Assembly: GCA_012523535.1 (NCBI GenBank)
Contig: JAAYII010000114.1
Location: 1 to 11,540 of the forward strand
DNA: 11,540 nucleotides
Direction of reading: 5' to 3'
From: Peptococcaceae bacterium
Lineage (GTDB): Bacteria; Bacillota; Desulfitobacteriia; Desulfitobacteriales; Syntrophobotulaceae
Shown one piece after another: positions 6,590 to 11,540 of this stretch. Every line of letters starts with the position of its first letter. Positions within the stretch are counted from its first letter, which is position 1. The position numbers and the translations under genes are program-made. The notes under the pieces are model-generated. The model was not told where the DNA came from. It was given only the letters and a program-made list of their open reading frames with translations, and ran no database searches.

Positions 6590-6826
6590 ATGCTTGACAA
6601 GCTTGTAATATATGCTGATGGTGACATTGGTGCCGCTATAACCTATAGTCAGTTCTATGGCATACCAATGGTAAGGGCTACCAGGGATGCACTTGAAAGT
6701 GTCGTTAAAAAATATCCGGCGAAAATAACGTATTTTTTTGGCTTTCAGGGCAAGGATAATCCTGAAAGAAAATATTTTACCGGGAAAGATAGATTGGAAA
6801 CAGCCAGGAAAGCCTTAAACAGTTAG
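6590..6826 (+). CDS. Small protein with a cell-wall-binding-repeat (CWB2)-like end
   Basis: The 78-residue product starts at ATG 6590 behind AGAGGTGA (6578-6585). It reads VIYADGDIGAAITYSQFYGIPMVRA, a short alpha/beta-like unit, then KITYFFGFQG and ends KYFTGKDRLETARKAL. The closing G-K-D-R-x-E-T-A pattern resembles the 'G.dRyeTA..ia' signature of cell-wall-binding repeat 2, and the YADGDIGAA opening suits the same repeat family, normally found in tandem on secreted wall proteins. No signal peptide is seen. It starts 12 bases after the amidase pseudogene stop and may once have served as a separate wall-targeting partner of that amidase. The family link is by motif only and moderately sure; the coding call is firm. 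Confidence 0.75.
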   Translation: MLDKLVIYADGDIGAAITYSQFYGIPMVRATRDALESVVKKYPAKITYFFGFQGKDNPERKYFTGKDRLETARKALNS

Positions 6827-6836
6827 GTGTTCCATT

Positions 6837-7049
6837 ATGAAGAAGAATTTTTTTTCCAAACTGATAGTGCTCCTGGTAATCATGCTTAATATCGGTTTTG
6901 CGATCGGCGTTTTGTACGTTTTTTTAAAAGTTGGCAGCGAACCAACGACTCTAGTAACTGCGTGGTTCGCCTTTACCACAGGTGAGCTGTGGATGTTGGC
7001 CGGCATCAAAAAAAATAAAATAAGACAGGAAAGTAAAGATGATTATTAA
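6837..7049 (+). CDS. Small two-helix membrane protein, holin-like
   Basis: The 70-residue product begins MKKNFFSK and has two hydrophobic helices, about residues 9-30 (IVLLVIMLNIGFAIGVLYVFL) and 38-57 (TLVTAWFAFTTGELWMLAG), then a charged tail KKNKIRQESKDDY. Size, two helices and charged C-terminus fit a holin-like protein. The segment WFAFTTGELW recalls a small prophage membrane protein I have seen in Firmicutes, but I cannot name the family. It starts ten bases after the preceding gene (weak SD TTAGGTGT), indicating one transcript with it and the amidase remnant. A strong hairpin terminator follows. Pore formation is inferred, not shown. Confidence 0.7.
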   Translation: MKKNFFSKLIVLLVIMLNIGFAIGVLYVFLKVGSEPTTLVTAWFAFTTGELWMLAGIKKNKIRQESKDDY

Positions 7050-7105
7050 AAAATTTGAATATAAAATTTTTCTTGTTTAAGCAGGGAAATGTGAGTTTAA
7101 TGTGG

Positions 7106-7143
7106 AATGACGCTTATAACTTAAAGTAACAAGCGTCATTTTT
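7106..7143 (+). terminator. Intrinsic terminator after the lysis-like module
   Basis: A perfect 10-bp stem AATGACGCTT (7106-7115) / AAGCGTCATT (7131-7140) has a 15-base loop and runs into TTT (7141-7143), giving a five-T tail. It lies just upstream of the EFR1 gene and insulates it. Confidence 0.8.
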
Positions 7144-7183
7144 GTAATTGCGTAACCTTTAGCAAAAGAAGTCGGAGGTAGTC

Positions 7184-8002
7184 ATGTACAAAAAGATTAA
7201 TGCCATGTTTTTTAGTGCTACAGATACTACTAAAAAAGTTGTCTGTACGCTTGCTAAAGAGATATCGATCAATATTTCGCAAGACAACAGAATTAACATT
7301 ATTGATTTTACCTTACCTGAAGCCAGGGCGAAAACGGTCACTTTTACGGAAGAGGACTTGGTCATATTTGGGGTCCCGGTCTATGCCGGCCGGGTTCCCA
7401 ATGTTTTGGTTAAATATATAGCCAGTGTTCAAGGTCAGGGTGCCTGGGCCATACCAGTCGTGGTTTACGGCAACCGTGACTATGACGATGCCTTAATAGA
7501 ATTGAAAGATATTTTGGAAGGTTGTGGCTTCAAAATTGTAGCTGCTGCAGCTTTTATCGGCGAACATGCTTTTTCCAATGTTTTGGCCAAGGATAGACCC
7601 GATGAAAAGGATCTGAATAAAGCTTGTGAATTTGCCTATCATATTTGCCAAAAACTAAAAAACCCGGGGAACATCACCCAAGTTACTGTAAAAGGGAACC
7701 GACCTTACAGACATTATTATATGCCTAAAAATAAAGACGGTCAGCCTGTGGATATCCGTAAAGTAAAGCCAAAAACCAACAACAACTGCACACACTGTAA
7801 ACTTTGTGTCAGCCTTTGTCCTATGGGGTCAATTGATGCGGAAAATGTTTCTATCTTAAACGGTATCTGCATTAAATGCGGGGCTTGTATTAAAAAATGC
7901 CCTTCTCAGGCAAAATATTTTGATGACAGCGATTACTTAAGACACAAAGAGGAATTGGAAATTGAATTGACAGACAGAAAAGAGCCAGAGTTGTTTTTAT
8001 AA
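7184..8002 (+). CDS. EFR1-type flavodoxin-ferredoxin protein
   Basis: The 272-residue product fuses a flavodoxin-like domain (about 1-160) to a C-terminal 2[4Fe-4S] ferredoxin domain. In the first, FFSATDTTKKV occupies the FMN phosphate-loop place (usual form FSGTGNT), and FGVPVYAGRVP is the second flavin contact region. In the second, two cluster motifs are intact: C202-x2-C205-x2-C208-x3-C212-P and C229-x2-C232-x2-C235-x3-C239-P. This layout is the EFR1 family of anaerobes, predicted to pass electrons between ferredoxin clusters and flavin; the physiological partner is unknown. ATG 7184 follows GGAGG (7174-7178) by five bases. The loop SATDTT is a variant of SGTGNT that may alter flavin binding. 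An iron-sulfur flavoprotein-like gene follows after 97 bases, suggesting a shared redox theme. Confidence 0.9.
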   Translation: MYKKINAMFFSATDTTKKVVCTLAKEISINISQDNRINIIDFTLPEARAKTVTFTEEDLVIFGVPVYAGRVPNVLVKYIASVQGQGAWAIPVVVYGNRDYDDALIELKDILEGCGFKIVAAAAFIGEHAFSNVLAKDRPDEKDLNKACEFAYHICQKLKNPGNITQVTVKGNRPYRHYYMPKNKDGQPVDIRKVKPKTNNNCTHCKLCVSLCPMGSIDAENVSILNGICIKCGACIKKCPSQAKYFDDSDYLRHKEELEIELTDRKEPELFL

Positions 8003-8099
8003 AATTGTATAACTGGAAAAGTCATGCATAAAATTGCTAAATTTTAGTGGTATATACTAAATACAGAAGATACTATTTTTAAGGTTAGGAGTGATAAAT

Positions 8100-8729
8100 A
8101 TGAAAGTAGTTGCCTTCAATGGCAGTCCGAGAAAAGAGGGAAATACATACCAGGCAATAAAAATGGTTGCAGAAGAGTTGGAAAAAGAAGGCATTGAAGT
8201 TGAGATTGTCCATGTTGGAGATAAAGTTGTCAGGGGTTGTCGGGCCTGTAATTTTTGCGTCAAAAACAAAAGCGAAAAATGCGTGACTGATGATGACCAG
8301 GTAAACGAATGGATTCAGAAAATGATTGCTGCCGATGGAATAATTCTGGGTTCTCCGGTTTACTTTTCGGGTATTTCTGGAACTATGAAATCGTTTTTGG
8401 ACAGAGCTTTTTATATTGCCGGCAACGGCTTACTTAAGTCCAAAGTAGGGGTTGCTGTCGTTGCCGTTCGTCGTTCCGGGGGAGTAGCAGCTTTGGATCA
8501 GTTAAATCATTACTTGCATTATGCTCAAATGGTTGTGCCATCCTCCAACTACTGGAACGTTATTCATGGACGGGTACCGGGAGAAACGGACAAAGATGAA
8601 GAAGGCAAGCAAATAATGAGAATTTTGGGTAGAAATATGGCCTGGCTTCTAAAATTGATTGAAAACGGCAAGGGAACAGTTGCCGGACCGGAGCAAGAAA
8701 AGAAGGTATTTACCAATTTTATCCGTTAA
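8100..8729 (+). CDS. Flavodoxin-family NADPH-dependent FMN reductase / iron-sulfur flavoprotein-like
   Basis: The 209-residue product begins MKVVAFNGSPRKEGNTYQ, the FMN phosphate-binding loop of the NADPH-dependent FMN reductase fold, and has the isoalloxazine contact GSPVYFSGISGTMKSFLDR (84-102). A compact cysteine set, C47-x2-C50-x2-C53-x7-C61, matches the pattern of iron-sulfur flavoproteins (Isf) of anaerobes, which carry one [4Fe-4S] cluster and FMN and are linked to oxygen or peroxide detoxification. That role is inferred. ATG 8100 is eight bases after AGGAG (8087-8091). A GTG at 8091 in the same frame overlaps that SD and is rejected. It lies between the EFR1 gene and a terminator and may be read through from EFR1, since no hairpin separates them. 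Confidence 0.9.
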   Translation: MKVVAFNGSPRKEGNTYQAIKMVAEELEKEGIEVEIVHVGDKVVRGCRACNFCVKNKSEKCVTDDDQVNEWIQKMIAADGIILGSPVYFSGISGTMKSFLDRAFYIAGNGLLKSKVGVAVVAVRRSGGVAALDQLNHYLHYAQMVVPSSNYWNVIHGRVPGETDKDEEGKQIMRILGRNMAWLLKLIENGKGTVAGPEQEKKVFTNFIR

Positions 8730-8777
8730 ATATTACTGAAGATTGCCTAATACATTATTGTTTCACCTAATAAGCAG

Positions 8778-8813
8778 CACTCTTGACTCTACTGAATCAA
8801 GAGTGTTTTATTT
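8778..8813 (+). terminator. Intrinsic terminator after the iron-sulfur flavoprotein gene
   Basis: CACTCTTGA (8778-8786) pairs perfectly with TCAAGAGTG (8797-8805) across a 10-base loop and is followed by TTTTATTT. Confidence 0.85.
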
Positions 8814-8983
8814 GACTATGCTTAAAAAATTGACTCCGAATTAGCACTATGGTGTTAACAGCGATATGTTTTTATTAAAAAGATACAGAGTCCAACAAGT
8901 TTCGCAGGGGCTGAATGATATAATTGATTTTGATTTGGAATATTATAACATCATTGAGATTATTGTCTGGAGGCAGGATACTT

Positions 8984-9346
8984 ATGGCCAGGATTTTAGT
9001 GGTTGAGGATAATCCAACAATCGGAATGGTAATAAAAATGGCCTTAACAGACAAAGGACACCAGGTTGAAATTATGGGAAGTGCGCAAGAAGGATTAAAC
9101 CACATGGAAAATGGAGAAATTCCTGATTTAGTATTTACTGACTTAAATTTAAAAGGAATGAATGGACGTGAATTAATAAAAAGAATGCGAAGCAACCAAA
9201 GGTTGAACCATATTCCGACCGTAATAATAACAGGTAATGTACCCAGCCCCGATATTTTACCCCATAAAGAAGAATATCAAGGACTGCTTATCAAACCTTT
9301 TGATCTTGATGATGTAATCGGAACAGTTTCCAAATTAATATCTTAG
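8984..9346 (+). CDS. Single-domain response regulator (CheY-like receiver)
   Basis: The 120-residue product is a lone receiver domain with all key residues: acidic pair E8-D9, phospho-acceptor D53 (FTDLNLKGMNG), switch T83 (IITG) and K104-P105 (LLIKPFD). No output domain follows, so it must act by protein contact, for example in a phosphorelay (as Spo0F does), in chemotaxis, or on a partner enzyme; sequence alone does not decide. ATG 8984 lies ten bases after GGAGG (8969-8973). The frame continues upstream to 8924, but that part lacks receiver features and an SD. No histidine kinase is in the window. It is flanked by terminators on both sides, so it is its own transcription unit. Confidence 0.92.
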   Translation: MARILVVEDNPTIGMVIKMALTDKGHQVEIMGSAQEGLNHMENGEIPDLVFTDLNLKGMNGRELIKRMRSNQRLNHIPTVIITGNVPSPDILPHKEEYQGLLIKPFDLDDVIGTVSKLIS

Positions 9347-9393
9347 TAATTGATTAAACAAATACATAAAATTATATAAGCGTTTATTAGCAG

Positions 9394-9439
9394 GCACTTT
9401 AGGCTTTGGTGCAAAGTTTAAAGTGCTTTCATATTTTAA
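9394..9439 (+). terminator. Intrinsic terminator after the response regulator
   Basis: A 15-bp hairpin pairs GCACTTTAGGCTTTG (9394-9408) with CAAAGTTTAAAGTGC (9412-9426), with two G-U pairs and a GTG loop, followed by TTTCATATTTT. The U tract is interrupted, but the stem is long. Confidence 0.75.
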
Positions 9440-9462
9440 ACTGTGCCAATTATTTTTCGAGG

Positions 9463-9491
9463 ATGAGAATTAGGATAATATGAGGTATAAT
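9463..9491 (+). promoter_or_regulatory. Candidate sigma-A promoter of the TOPRIM gene
   Basis: A perfect TATAAT (9486-9491) is preceded at 17 bases by ATGAGA (9463-9468), four of six to the -35 consensus. The start point would be near 9498, about 45 bases before the gene. Confidence 0.45.
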
Positions 9492-9542
9492 GCAATTATG
9501 AAATAATCAACAATATAGCAAAAAAAGGAAAACCCAGGTAAG

Positions 9543-9875
9543 ATGAAAAAAGCAATTATTGTCGAGGGAAAAACTGACCGCGAGAAATTATTGCAGGTTT
9601 TGGCCGAACCTGTAGATATTATCTGCACTTTTGGTACCAGCAGCTTAAGTAAATTGGAGAAGTTGATAGACGAAGAAAACTATGATGAAGTTTATGTTCT
9701 GGTTGATGCGGATAAAGCCGGCAGTAGTTTGAGGAGAAATATTAAATATCTTTTTCCTAATTTTCGACATCTTTACACTCAAAAAAAGTATAGAGAAGTT
9801 GCAGCTACCCCATTGGAGGAGATAAGTAAGATTCTTAGCAATGCCCATTTTTTGGTAAAAGAATTTTATTATTGA
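9543..9875 (+). CDS. Small TOPRIM-domain protein, YusF-like
   Basis: The 110-residue product is essentially a bare TOPRIM domain: the glutamate motif IIVEGKTD (E8) and the DxD motif LVDADKAG (D55, D57), with a C-terminal part LYTQKKYREVAATPLEEISKIL. TOPRIM folds bind Mg2+ and act in primases, topoisomerases and nucleases such as RNase M5. This one is much shorter than RNase M5 and most resembles the small Firmicutes proteins typified by B. subtilis YusF, whose function I do not know to be established. The start ATG 9543 has a weak SD (AGGTAA close by, AAGGA 13 bases away). Its stop codon (9873-9875) lies within the -35 element of the speD promoter. Confidence 0.85.
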   Translation: MKKAIIVEGKTDREKLLQVLAEPVDIICTFGTSSLSKLEKLIDEENYDEVYVLVDADKAGSSLRRNIKYLFPNFRHLYTQKKYREVAATPLEEISKILSNAHFLVKEFYY

Positions 9876-9899
9876 CAATAAGGAACTTTATGCTAGAAT
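9872..9899 (+). promoter_or_regulatory. Strong sigma-A promoter of speD with extended -10
   Basis: A perfect TTGACA (9872-9877), a 16-base spacer and TAGAAT (9894-9899) preceded by TGC give an extended -10 element. The -35 overlaps the stop codon of the TOPRIM gene. The transcript would start near 9906, about 48 bases before speD. Confidence 0.75.
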
Positions 9900-9953
9900 T
9901 GTTTCCGTTGTAATCAATTTTATAGTTTTGTAATAAGGGGGCATGATAAGGAA

Positions 9954-10334
9954 ATGAACAATCCTTTAGGGCGTCATGTATTGGCCGAAATTTATGATTG
10001 CAGTTTTGACATTTTAAACGATGTACAAAAAGTAGAGCAAATAATGGTCAATGCGGCACTCGAAGCTGGTGCGGAGATACGGGAGGTAGTATTTCACAAA
10101 TTTAGTCCTCAAGGTGTGAGCGGAGTAGTTGTTATTTCTGAATCCCATTTAGCCATTCACACTTGGCCTGAATTAGGCTATGCAGCTGTTGACGTCTTCA
10201 CCTGCGGGGAGCGTGTAAACCCTTGGGATGCATGTAATTATTTATCTGCAATGTTTAAAGCCGGACACGTAGAAGCGACAGAAATTAAGAGAGGTCTGGG
10301 CTGCGACAAAAGAATGGCTGCCGTTAATTATTAG
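9954..10334 (+). CDS. speD: S-adenosylmethionine decarboxylase proenzyme
   Basis: SpeD (SpeH type) makes decarboxylated S-adenosylmethionine, the aminopropyl donor for spermidine. The 126-residue proenzyme has the autoprocessing site ISESHLAIHTWPE: cleavage is expected between E63 and S64, S64 becoming the pyruvoyl cofactor. The companion catalytic residues H69 and C84 (VFTCGE) are present, and the N-terminus LGRHVLAEIYDC is typical. Length is normal for the short bacterial class. ATG 9954 follows AAGGGGGC (9935-9941) by 12 bases; a nearer AAGGA is too close to use. It has its own strong promoter and a terminator after it. The usual partner speE is not adjacent; instead an orphan SD sits right at the stop codon. 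Confidence 0.96.
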   Translation: MNNPLGRHVLAEIYDCSFDILNDVQKVEQIMVNAALEAGAEIREVVFHKFSPQGVSGVVVISESHLAIHTWPELGYAAVDVFTCGERVNPWDACNYLSAMFKAGHVEATEIKRGLGCDKRMAAVNY

Positions 10335-10381
10335 GAGGGATATTTATTTTACTAGATCCATATTTTTATGGGCAGAGTTAA
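10333..10381 (+). other. Orphan Shine-Dalgarno at the end of speD
   Basis: A consensus AGGAGGG (10333-10339) overlaps the speD stop, yet no ATG, GTG or TTG follows at usable distance. Six bases on, an ATT begins an 11-codon frame (ILLDPYFYGQS, stop TAA 10379-10381) that runs into the terminator. This may be a remnant of a lost downstream gene, or a very short peptide with a non-standard start; I favour a remnant. Confidence 0.3.
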
Positions 10382-10423
10382 ATAGGCCTTTGCAATTATT
10401 TTAGTTGCAAGGCCTATTTATTT
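10380..10423 (+). terminator. Intrinsic terminator after speD
   Basis: AAATAGGCCTTTGCAA (10380-10395) pairs with TTGCAAGGCCTATTT (10405-10419) with one bulged T, a 9-base loop, and the tail ATTT. This is a long and stable stem. Confidence 0.85.
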
Positions 10424-10464
10424 AGAGTAAAATTTGCGTAGTTTGTCATATTAAAGAAAAAAAT

Positions 10465-10488
10465 AGCTGTTATTTAGCGAATAACGCT
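10465..10488 (+). other. Inverted repeat upstream of the hepS-like gene
   Basis: AGC+GTTATT (10465-10474, one bulged T) pairs with AATAAC+GCT (10480-10488) around a five-base loop. No T run follows, so it is not a terminator. It may be an operator or a leader hairpin; no regulator is recognised. Confidence 0.3.
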
Positions 10489-10552
10489 GGAATCATTAAG
10501 GAAAATTATATATATTATTGTATTAGGAGCGTTCTCCGGGGAGGAAGAATCG

Positions 10553-11323
10553 GTGGCAGTCTTAGACTCAATTCAGTTCGAATTAAGTACTGTAGAAGAG
10601 CAGATTAAAAAAGAATTCGGATTTAAGGCATTAGGAATTATAGATATAACTCAATTAAAGATGAACAATCTCGATCAATATCTTTTACCGGCAATTTCCT
10701 TGGCTGTGGCTAAGACTGCTGGATCTATAAATGACATTGTTATCTCGCTTAGCATTGTTCTTCAATATGTTTATATGGCTCAGTATATTCATGGTATGGT
10801 AAAAGACACGGAAATGACTGACGCCCAGAGACAATATCCTATACTTGTCGGGGATTATGTATTTGGACAAAGTTTTGTTAAAGTTTGCGAAGAAGACTTA
10901 TTTCCTTACGCCAAACATTTTGTAGTTGCTATAAAAAAAGTCAATGAAGGAATTGTTAGGCGCTGGAGATTAAAAAATCAAAAAATGTCAGTTAAAGATT
11001 ATAAATCTATTATTGAAAAAGAAAGAGCTTCCCTAACAGCCTTGGCTGCAAGGCTGGGAGCTGAAAAGTCAAATATAAAACCTAGCCATATTGATAAATT
11101 TGAAACGTTAGGATATAACATCGGTATGGCTTGGGCTGCTTCTCTAGAGCCAAAATTCAATTATCTGGTTCAGGAGTATTTTTCAAAAATTAGAACAAAT
11201 ATTAATGATTTAAGGGAACACTACACGGTTAAATCCTTGCAGGAATTGTATGATTTTATTCGACAAGAAAGCAAAATAGAAATAAATGATTATTTAGCTA
11301 CTTATAGACAAACTTTATTGTAG
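10553..11323 (+). CDS. Heptaprenyl diphosphate synthase component 1-like (HepS-like)
   Basis: The 256-residue, mostly helical protein has the fold of polyprenyl synthases but without their catalytic aspartates. Where catalytic members have IHDDIID, this one reads IHGMVKD (79-85); the later LVGDYVFGQSF (98-108) matches the 'aGDyl' region. B. subtilis HepS, the small non-catalytic subunit of heptaprenyl diphosphate synthase, has the same size (about 251), the same GDY segment and a similar following stretch (here FVVAIKKVNEGIVRRWRL). The two-subunit enzyme makes the C35 side chain of menaquinone. The start is GTG 10553, eight bases after GGGGAGG (10538-10544). A catalytic-subunit-like gene begins 96 bases downstream, supporting the pairing. 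The exact chain length made is unknown. Confidence 0.8.
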   Translation: MAVLDSIQFELSTVEEQIKKEFGFKALGIIDITQLKMNNLDQYLLPAISLAVAKTAGSINDIVISLSIVLQYVYMAQYIHGMVKDTEMTDAQRQYPILVGDYVFGQSFVKVCEEDLFPYAKHFVVAIKKVNEGIVRRWRLKNQKMSVKDYKSIIEKERASLTALAARLGAEKSNIKPSHIDKFETLGYNIGMAWAASLEPKFNYLVQEYFSKIRTNINDLREHYTVKSLQELYDFIRQESKIEINDYLATYRQTLL

Positions 11324-11419
11324 AAAAGTATTTATGTTTTTTTCGTATTGATAGGATTTTTTATTGCAACAGAGATTTAAATTATGAAATATTGAATTGA
11401 CCTGTAGGTGAGTAATTAT

Positions 11420-11540
11420 TTGAATAACAAATCTTATTTTAAAGAAATATTATTGGATTTAAACAAGGTTGAAAAAGAGCTGATCCGAGTTCTCAAAGTT
11501 GATGATCCAGTTTTATCCCAAACCTGCATAAGTTTATTAC
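11420..11540 (+). CDS. Polyprenyl diphosphate synthase, HepT-like (5' end only)
   Basis: The first 40 codons of a gene cut by the window edge start at TTG 11420, seven bases after AGGTGAG (11406-11412). The residues YFKEILLDLNKVEKELIRVL followed by DDPVLSQTCISLL resemble the N-terminal helix of catalytic trans-polyprenyl synthases, just before the GGKRLRP motif that should lie beyond the edge. Next to a HepS-like gene the natural reading is HepT, the catalytic subunit. In B. subtilis menG lies between hepS and hepT; here there is only a 96-base gap without a gene. Confidence 0.7.
   Translation, partial: MNNKSYFKEILLDLNKVEKELIRVLKVDDPVLSQTCISLL

Larger units (their letters stand above)
6246..7049 (+). 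mobile_element. Possible prophage or lysis-module remnant
   Basis: The order is amidase (decayed), small cell-wall-binding-like protein, small two-helix membrane protein, bounded by terminators at 6096 and 7106. This resembles an endolysin-plus-holin cassette and lies about 1.2 kb after a tRNA gene. No integrase, att duplication or structural phage gene is in the window, so a spore-cortex or autolysin cassette is an equally fair reading. Confidence 0.35.

Noticed and set aside
5020..7143. Duplicate of the tRNA-Pro 3' end as an attachment site
   Set aside because: I searched downstream by eye and found no copy of the terminal 11 bases or a longer piece.
8091..8099. GTG start for the iron-sulfur flavoprotein gene
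   Set aside because: The GTG overlaps the SD AGGAGTGA that serves ATG 8100.
8924..8983. Extended N-terminus for the response regulator
   Set aside because: No SD at the early start and no receiver features; GGAGG at 8969-8973 serves ATG 8984.
10526..10544. GGAG-CTCC-GGGGAGG switch over the hepS-like SD
   Set aside because: The alternative stems are only four pairs and one has a two-base loop; too weak to claim.
1..11540. CRISPR array, toxin-antitoxin pair, restriction system, transposase or retron
   Set aside because: No repeat-spacer pattern and no such protein motif was seen on either strand.

Overview
The window looks like chromosomal DNA of an AT-rich, endospore-forming, anaerobic Firmicute, probably a Clostridia or Peptococcales-type organism. 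The grounds are a full-length spoIVA (spore coat morphogenesis ATPase), strong purine-rich Shine-Dalgarno (SD) sequences, several intrinsic terminators, TTG/GTG starts, and oxygen-sensitive-type iron-sulfur flavoproteins. The assignment comes from gene content and motif reading only; no database was searched.

Left part (1-4155) is housekeeping and sporulation. It holds the 3' end of der (ribosome-assembly GTPase), then plsY and gpsA as a tightly packed phospholipid-synthesis pair (glycerol-3-phosphate production and its first acylation), then a terminator. A long structured leader precedes spoIVA, and a PheB-type HTH+ACT protein follows with its own sigma-A promoter. A membrane protein of unknown function (4177-4728) lies convergent to it on the minus strand.

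Middle part (4950-7143) is accessory-looking. tRNA-Pro(GGG) is followed by an AT-rich intergenic stretch, then a UPF0489/arginase-like gene split by a -1 frameshift at a T5A7 homopolymer. Next come a terminator and a decayed N-acetylmuramoyl-L-alanine amidase (internal deletion, in-frame stop, frameshift). Two small intact genes follow: a cell-wall-binding-repeat-like protein and a two-helix holin-like membrane protein. The last three genes read as a remnant of a phage-type or spore-type lysis module.

Right part (7184-11540) holds mostly single-gene transcription units, many separated by clear hairpin terminators. They are an EFR1-type flavodoxin/2[4Fe-4S] protein, an iron-sulfur flavoprotein-like FMN reductase, a stand-alone CheY-like receiver, a small YusF-like TOPRIM protein, and speD (S-adenosylmethionine decarboxylase, polyamine synthesis) behind a near-consensus promoter. 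The window ends in a HepS-like subunit and the start of a HepT-like catalytic subunit of heptaprenyl diphosphate synthase (menaquinone side chain).

The flanking order der-gpsA-spoIVA ... hepS-hepT recalls the order I remember from Bacillus subtilis. The roughly 7 kb between spoIVA and hepS here would then be a variable insertion zone in an old syntenic backbone. The items most worth a second look are the structured spoIVA leader, the frameshifted arginase-like gene with its slippery TTT-TAA site, and the amidase pseudogene with its intact neighbours.
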